From Larus michahellis (Eukaryota > Chordata > Aves > Charadriiformes > Laridae): a stretch of DNA of 64,000 nt. The first letter of the stretch is position 1. The number at the start of each line of letters is the position of its first letter. Below the pieces are notes generated by a model. The model was not told where the DNA came from. It saw nothing but the letters and a program-made list of their open reading frames with translations, and did not search any database. This document shows, in pieces, positions 58,481-64,000 of this stretch. Location: contig NC_133901.1 of the NCBI RefSeq assembly GCF_964199755.1, forward strand, positions 7,603,016-7,667,015, given 5' to 3'. Made by a program: the position numbers and the translations under genes.

Positions 58481-61400
58481 TGTTATATTAGGTAGATGTA
58501 CCTCTGTGGGTTATCCAGCCCTGCAGTAAGAAATGATCACTCTTACATGCACACGTCTGTAATAAATGTGGGGTTCACTCTAGGAATGACTTAAGAGCAA
58601 TGAATACGTTATGAACTTATAGGTGGGTGCGTTCTCTCACACGTTTTCTATTGGTCCTGAAGCATCACAGCCTGGCGCTCAGTAAATGGGTCTAATTCCC
58701 AGGCAAAGTCCAACCGAACTGAACTGGAGGAGCAGAGAGTCCATACTGGCTTGTACGGGACCCTCTTACTGACTGAATAACAGCACAGAAGAGGGCTGCA
58801 GAAGGGGCAGAGAGCAAAGGGCTGCTGTAAGAAATGGCATTAAATATAAAGGGGAAAACTTCAGACACAAAATCAACTACAATATTCCTAGTAATTGCAC
58901 AAATGCTGAGTTTTCACCTAGATAACTGAAGCTTTAAAAGTGCTTGTGTGACTAAAGGCTTTCTTTTCAAAGCAACTGAGGATTCTGAAGGTATTCGTTA
59001 GTTGTCTGGGGAGATTTCCGGTGGAACGTTGGCATCTTTTAGATGTGAGGTTCAACTTCTGTTACAATAAAAGTCCCAGGTTTCTGACTTTGTTTCATGT
59101 GAAGCCCAACCTGGTACTCACTGGTCCAAGAGATACTTATGCATTGCAGGTACTGCTTAAAATAGGTTATTGTGAACTGTATCCAGCATTTTTAGAATCA
59201 GTTCAAAACCTTTTTTTCCTTTACAGGCAGAGGGATCAAGATGCACATGCTCGTTTTCACCGCAAGAGGCATAGAGTTCCTGGGCATGACCAAATTAACT
59301 TCCAGTAAAGTTATTTAAGTTCAAGAGTAGCTCCCTGTGTAACCTTAGTGTACAATTTACTTATGTGTGCCGTTATTTATGTGGTATTTATCTATAAAAA
59401 TACCATCTATAACACGGGCCCCAAAACTGCATCTTCTGACATATTTCTGGAACAATACCAATCATGCTGTTTAATAGTAGTTCAGAGTTCAAAACGCATA
59501 GTTTGCCTTTTCAAAGTTTCTCCAGAAATACTTCTATGAATACGTAGGAGGTTCTAAATTCTAAGTTTAACAATGTTGAATGCTCGATTTAACCCCTTTT
59601 ACGCCGTCACTTCACCACCTGCAATACAGCAAAGCAAAGAGGCCTAGGGTCTTTCTCTGTTCAATGTTATCTTTGATTACCTTTTGAAAGCAGCTACAGC
59701 TGAGATTTGAAAAGAATAAAGGAAAAATAAAAATAAAATTGGAGAACTAAGAATGGACATGTAATACAAAATTAAGAAAAAAATACTGAACAAGGAAATT
59801 TTTTGGAGAAAAATGCATAAAAGGGAATTTTTCAGCTTTAAGAAAAGGCTAATTTTTCAAATGAATTTTCAAGCAAAAGCAAAAATAGACTTTTGCTTAT
59901 AATTTTGGAAAATAATTGTCATTAGCATACATGACGGTGTGAACGCCTACCAAGCACTGACTCAGCATCCTGTACGTGGGACAGCATCACACTCCCTTAC
60001 GCACTGAATGAACCCACCTTCAATCCCTCTACGACCAAAATTACAGCAGCAGACAATTCAAAGACAGAAGAGACACGTATTTCAAATGAAAAATTAAGAG
60101 AGAAATGCTACAGTTGGCTACGGCAAGTGGCCTGCACATCCTCCACAAGTTAATGCTTGTAGCAGACGATACAATATGCATGAGCAAACTCAGCAGAAGA
60201 GCCTTAAGCCCACTCAGGACATGAAGCAACAAAGATAACAAGATGCTCTTTCTGTTAACAAGATACCGTTTAATAAAAAGATTTGTCATGGTAATAAAAA
60301 ATATAAGGAAGAATAGACACAGCTTCAAAACTGTAGCCAAAATGAGCAATTCTCAAGCAAAACAAGATAAAAGCAGGCTTGTAAGTGAAGATGCATACAA
60401 CAACAAGCTGAAATAGCAAAGACAACAACAAAACATAAAAAAGAAAACAAGAAGATTAGCTTAGGAAAACAATAGACAAGAAAATAAAACCAGATATAAT
60501 AACTCTCTTGGGGAAAAGAATATAAAATCAGAACAAAACAAAGTGCCTTACCAAGCACAAACAAAAGATGATGGATGGGAGAAAGAAAAAAAAGACTCCA
60601 AATGTGGAAATATTAGATCCTTCCAAATAACCACCCAGTCAAAATAATTCCAAGAGGTACTTAATGAGAAAATGTTATTTTGCAGGAATACGCGTAAGAA
60701 CAAAACGCATCCCTCTCTTGCAAAAGCAATTAGCCAGTTCCTGTGTCTTTTACCAAACTTTTCTAAGGGGATTTGAACGTACGGCTTTATTTTCCAGACA
60801 CTATTATTTGGTCTTGGTTCCCATCAATATCATTAGTCACAATGCTTTTGTATTTTTCCCCGCAATGGCATTTTGTGAGTCAGCCAACACAGCAGCCCAG
60901 AGATAATTGACAGGCGTCGCTCAGAAAGCACATTCCAGACTCGGAAATAGCAAAGCAGACCACACAGATGAGTGCAGGGGCAGGCAGACATTATGTTCTA
61001 CCCTTTGTAACGATATTAGAAGAAGGTTGACTTAATATTTAAGAACAGGTCATTTCTTTTTGCCTGAAAGAATTATGAAAGTTGGCTTCCTGATGTGAAA
61101 GTCTAAGGGTCTAAATCTAACATCTATTGAAATCACTAGGAAAAAATAAGGTAAGTGGCATTTTTTGTGTTGATTTCAGAGACCTGTGAATCACTTTCCA
61201 ACACATTAATCAAAGTACAAATAGAAATTTCTTTGTTGCATTAATACTTTTTGTGGAAAGTTATAGAAAAGCCAAACAACAGGCTCAGCAACAACACAAA
61301 GTTAACTTTCCAAAATAATCTTTCTCCCTTGTCCTGATGTGAAATATGTAAAAAGATGGCTCACAAAATACTAGAGCTGAACAAAAAAAACTTACACTTT

Positions 61401-61577
61401 GTGCAAAACCTCATTGCTTGAACAAAATTTAGGCTTATTCAATGCTATATCTAAAACATTTTCATGGTGGAATACTGTGTCCACACACACACACGGTTTT
61501 AGAAAAATGACCTCAGTTAGCAGTTCAGAAAAGCGCTGTCCTGATGGTTAAATTGGAAAAAGACAGAAGAAATGATG
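58481..61577. other. Long non-coding stretch
   Basis: No gene is called. It includes an exon-like 3' interval from 59227 (listed separately) and A-rich sequence at 59700-59900. A part at 60200-60560 is A-rich on + and so yields L/S/F-rich frames on - (60041-60349 and 60325-60564). These leucine-rich frames look membrane-like only because of composition. Confidence 0.5.
59227..59308 (+). other. Exon-like interval after a strong acceptor (candidate)
   Basis: CCTTTTTTTCCTTTACAG (59209-59226) is close to an ideal 3' splice site. The following sequence is open to a TAA at 59306-59308 in one frame, reading RQRDQDAHARFHRKRH and onward. I recognise no protein family. There is no AATAAA within the next ~60 bp, and no upstream partner exon was identified. 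It could be a terminal exon of a non-coding transcript or chance. Confidence 0.1.
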
Positions 61578-61586
61578 CCCCCCCCC
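61578..61586. repeat. C9 homopolymer
   Basis: Nine consecutive C residues. A G9 run on the other strand has modest structural potential. It is simple sequence only. Confidence 0.8.
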
Positions 61587-61713
61587 ACCATGGAGCCATG
61601 TGTGAGAAATGGCTCCTGCAAAAACTGGCAGAGGATCTGCCCTTTCCACCTCCCTGGAGATGGCCCAGCCAGTTATGCTTCGTACACCCCTTCAGAGTGC
61701 AAATACCAGGAGA

Positions 61714-61749
61714 ATATACATATACACACACACACACATATATATGTAT
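61714..61749. repeat. (CA)n/(TA)n microsatellite, perfectly alternating
   Basis: Purine-pyrimidine alternation is unbroken for 36 bp: ATATACATATA, then about eight CA units, then TATATATGTAT. It is a mixed AT/AC microsatellite that is likely to be polymorphic and prone to Z-DNA in its CA core. Confidence 0.85.
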
Positions 61750-64000
61750 TTCTTTACTATACTCCTCTCTCTAGAAAGGCAAGAAATATCTGAAGTACCC
61801 AAAACTTCAAGCACTTGCATGAAATGGAGATTTTAAAAAACAAAACAAAACGCAAAAAAGGTAGAATTATAAGACGAGACAATCAGCTTTCTTGCACCTC
61901 TCCGCAGATTTCCACAGCAGGCATCTAGTTCCCCCAATACTTTGTAAAAAAAAAAAAAAAAATATATATTTTTCCTACTAGAATAACAAGATGAAGTACA
62001 CCATAAGAATTTTCCCAAAGTATACTAGAGTCAAGAATCTTTCGGGTATTTATTTTCTGTGGATTTCTTATTGGGCCAAGAAATGTTTCAATTGCTGAAG
62101 GCAACGTATATTGTAATAAAACAGGTATTTTACCCTTCACAAACATCAGGAGAGAAAGTGCTGGTGGTGGGAACGCTCTAAGCAATTGATGCCAAACTCC
62201 ACTGCTGTCTCCAGACAGACGACTCCCTCCCAGGACTATACAGAAACGGACTTTCCTTAGAGATGTTTTTGGTGCTAAATTCCTTTACTAAGCCTAGCAC
62301 TTTAATTTCTTTGAGGCTGTCTGTTCTAAACAGCTGGATAGTCCTAGTTTAAAGGCTTTAGTTTCAGCTGCACAGCCTCTCCTCCTCAGACTCAGAAGCA
62401 GGAGGACAGAGGTTTCTTAGCCCCTCTGTGGGGCTCTCTGACATCTGCTCCACAGCTCGATGCCCTTCAGGTCCTTTCCCATCTCTTTCTGGATGGCAAA
62501 TAAACCATCTCCTCCCAAACTGATGCATGTAAGGAAAAGGGCCATTTACTTTTGTTCAGCCACCTATTTCTGCACAGAACAATAGCTGAAATACTTTACA
62601 TTTACAAAATTAAAACATGGAGTCACGCATAAATCCTATATTTAAGCACCTTCTGTCGTATGTACAATAAACTTACCAAAAATATTCTTCTGCAGAGCAG
62701 GGAAGTGAATTAAAGTTGTTCCCAGATTTGAAGTGAAAGCCCTGGGACTAGGACTGTGTGAATAATTGATTGTTTTGGTTCACTGCCCATTGTGAATTTT
62801 AGCAGGTGTTTTGGTGAATATCTTTATCTCTCCTCTTTTGCCTTCTCTTGCAAGAAAAAAATAAAATAAATAATCTCCAATTCTTATAAACGTTGGTGAA
62901 AACGAGAGCACGGCATTGCCTCAAGTTACTGCAAGGGATGCATGACCCCAGAGGCTGCTGCCAGCGTCTTCCCGGTCTCATTTCTAAACTTTAATGACCA
63001 TCACAGTCTGCTTTTGAATTTTGACTGTCTTATTTGACAGAGAAAAATAACATAGGTCAGGGAAAACGGATGGTGAACTTTCTACCACCTTATTAATGAC
63101 CTTGTGATTGGGGGAAGGAGACAGCAGAGAGATGGTCCCAGGAAAAGAACTTGCTGTGAAAGAGAGCTCTGAGGGACACCCCGACTGCCTCATGACAATG
63201 CAGATAACCTGTACTGCTGAAAGACAGAAGGAGAGGTTTTGCTTTAACTGATAATCCTTGATTTATAATATAAAACCACAGCTGCTAAGCTAGGGATTTT
63301 TTGGGGGGTGGTGTGTTCTGGGTTGGGGTTGTTTTTTTTTCACTAAATGGTTATCGTTTAATGTCATTCATAGGATGCAGGTTCTGCTTATCTCCACCAA
63401 ATTCATCCGTTTAAAATTCAGGAGTTACTCACTCCTCACAGTTCTCCCCTCCCCCTTTGCAAAACAGCAATTTTGTCCTGTGCAAGGACATCTTCCTCTG
63501 AAAAAAAACTGCTTCATCCATTCTAAAGGTGGTTAATTTTAACTACCAGATTTGATAAATTACATATTAAGTGTTCTTAATGACTGGTACAGAAAACACG
63601 TACAGAAAACCCACCATCTCTTCTCGGGTAATTGACTGAGTAGGTTCTGTATGTAGTAGATGCTGGACTCCATGAATGTGTGCAGTCCACTGGGATTGCG
63701 CCTGTTCTGTGTTCCGTGGTCAAAAATATATAAATTAAAAAAAGACCATTGCTTTAGGTCATAAAAAGAAATGCATACTTATCGGAACTAACATCAAGAA
63801 AAAGATAGGGAGGAGCTGAGTTATCTTTAGCGTGATAACAGCAATGGAAAAACATTATCTGCTGAATTTCAAAAAAAGCATCAGGCATTCCTCAGGCAGT
63901 GAAAAAGCCTCAGGCTCTCCTAAATATGCTGGGTTTATTCTGTCCCACATTGATCTCAGAGTGAGAGCTAAAATTAGCCACTTTGTTGGTTTTTTTTTTT
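61750..64000. other. Non-coding stretch to window end
   Basis: Contains A17 at 61946-61962 followed by TATATATT, a small GC hairpin AGCCCC-TCTGT-GGGGCT at 62419-62435, a G/T-rich tract at about 63300-63340 (G6, GGG, GGGG, T8) and a terminal T10. No gene or repeat family was recognised. The final T run is cut by the window edge. Confidence 0.5.
61946..61962. repeat. Poly-A tract (A17)
   Basis: Uninterrupted A17 leading into TATATATTTTTCC. It is a simple repeat. Confidence 0.85.

Noticed and set aside
1..64000. Endogenous retrovirus, tRNA, snRNA, known miRNA, CRISPR or bacterial operon
   Set aside because: No LTR pair, primer-binding site, polymerase motif, tRNA B-box, recognised mature miRNA sequence or repeat-spacer array was seen on reading. 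Absence by eye is not proof.

Overview
This 64 kb window looks like non-coding DNA, intergenic or intronic, from a bird nuclear genome. The main evidence is two recognisable 3' ends of the CR1 non-LTR retrotransposon, the dominant interspersed repeat of birds: about 9823-9947 on the + strand and about 19697-19985 on the - strand. There are also older, degraded CR1-like tails near 33100-33330 and 33525-33605. CR1 also occurs in crocodilians and turtles. The short 5'-truncated copies, the very low interspersed-repeat load, the scattered A/T homopolymers and the AT-rich background with a few CpG-dense patches fit a bird best. I see no Alu, L1, MIR or L2-like sequence, no LTR pair, no rRNA, tRNA or snRNA gene, and no CRISPR or bacterial gene structure.

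I found no protein-coding gene that I can defend. The long open frames (about 120-167 codons) have no recognisable domain. Several run through homopolymers or CpG-rich DNA, some overlap on opposite strands, and none sits in a convincing multi-exon context. Two short intervals look exon-like at their borders (16540-16586 and from 59227) and are reported only as candidates.

Layout. 1-12.3 kb is the most structured part. It holds CpG-rich patches (700-1030, a true CpG-island-like block at 8701-9240, and 11990-12300), several blocks dense in homeodomain-type motifs that resemble conserved non-coding elements, a strong 17-bp-stem hairpin (2130-2171), a Z-DNA-prone tract (4445-4483), a 25-bp tandem duplication (9609-9658) and a young CR1 tail. 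12.3-20 kb is AT-rich, with a GC-rich patch at 15281-15560, an exon-like 47-bp interval, and the larger CR1 copy. 20-33 kb is mostly featureless AT-rich DNA with a 22-bp perfect palindrome (26181-26202), an isolated NRF1-like site, a polypurine tract and a possible enhancer block at 28150-28430. 33-45 kb contains the old CR1 remains, a strong minus-strand G-quadruplex motif (33731-33755), an inverted TAATC repeat and a 24-bp tandem duplication. 45-64 kb holds a second 22-bp palindrome with satellite CAATCC/GGATTG motifs (48841-48906), an RFX X-box-like site in a motif-rich block (58329-58342) and simple repeats.

If the window has a function, the likeliest one is long-range cis-regulation of a gene outside it, possibly with an unannotated non-coding transcript starting at the 8.7-9.2 kb CpG island. 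That is inference. Conservation, transcription and chromatin data would be needed, and I could run no alignment or search.
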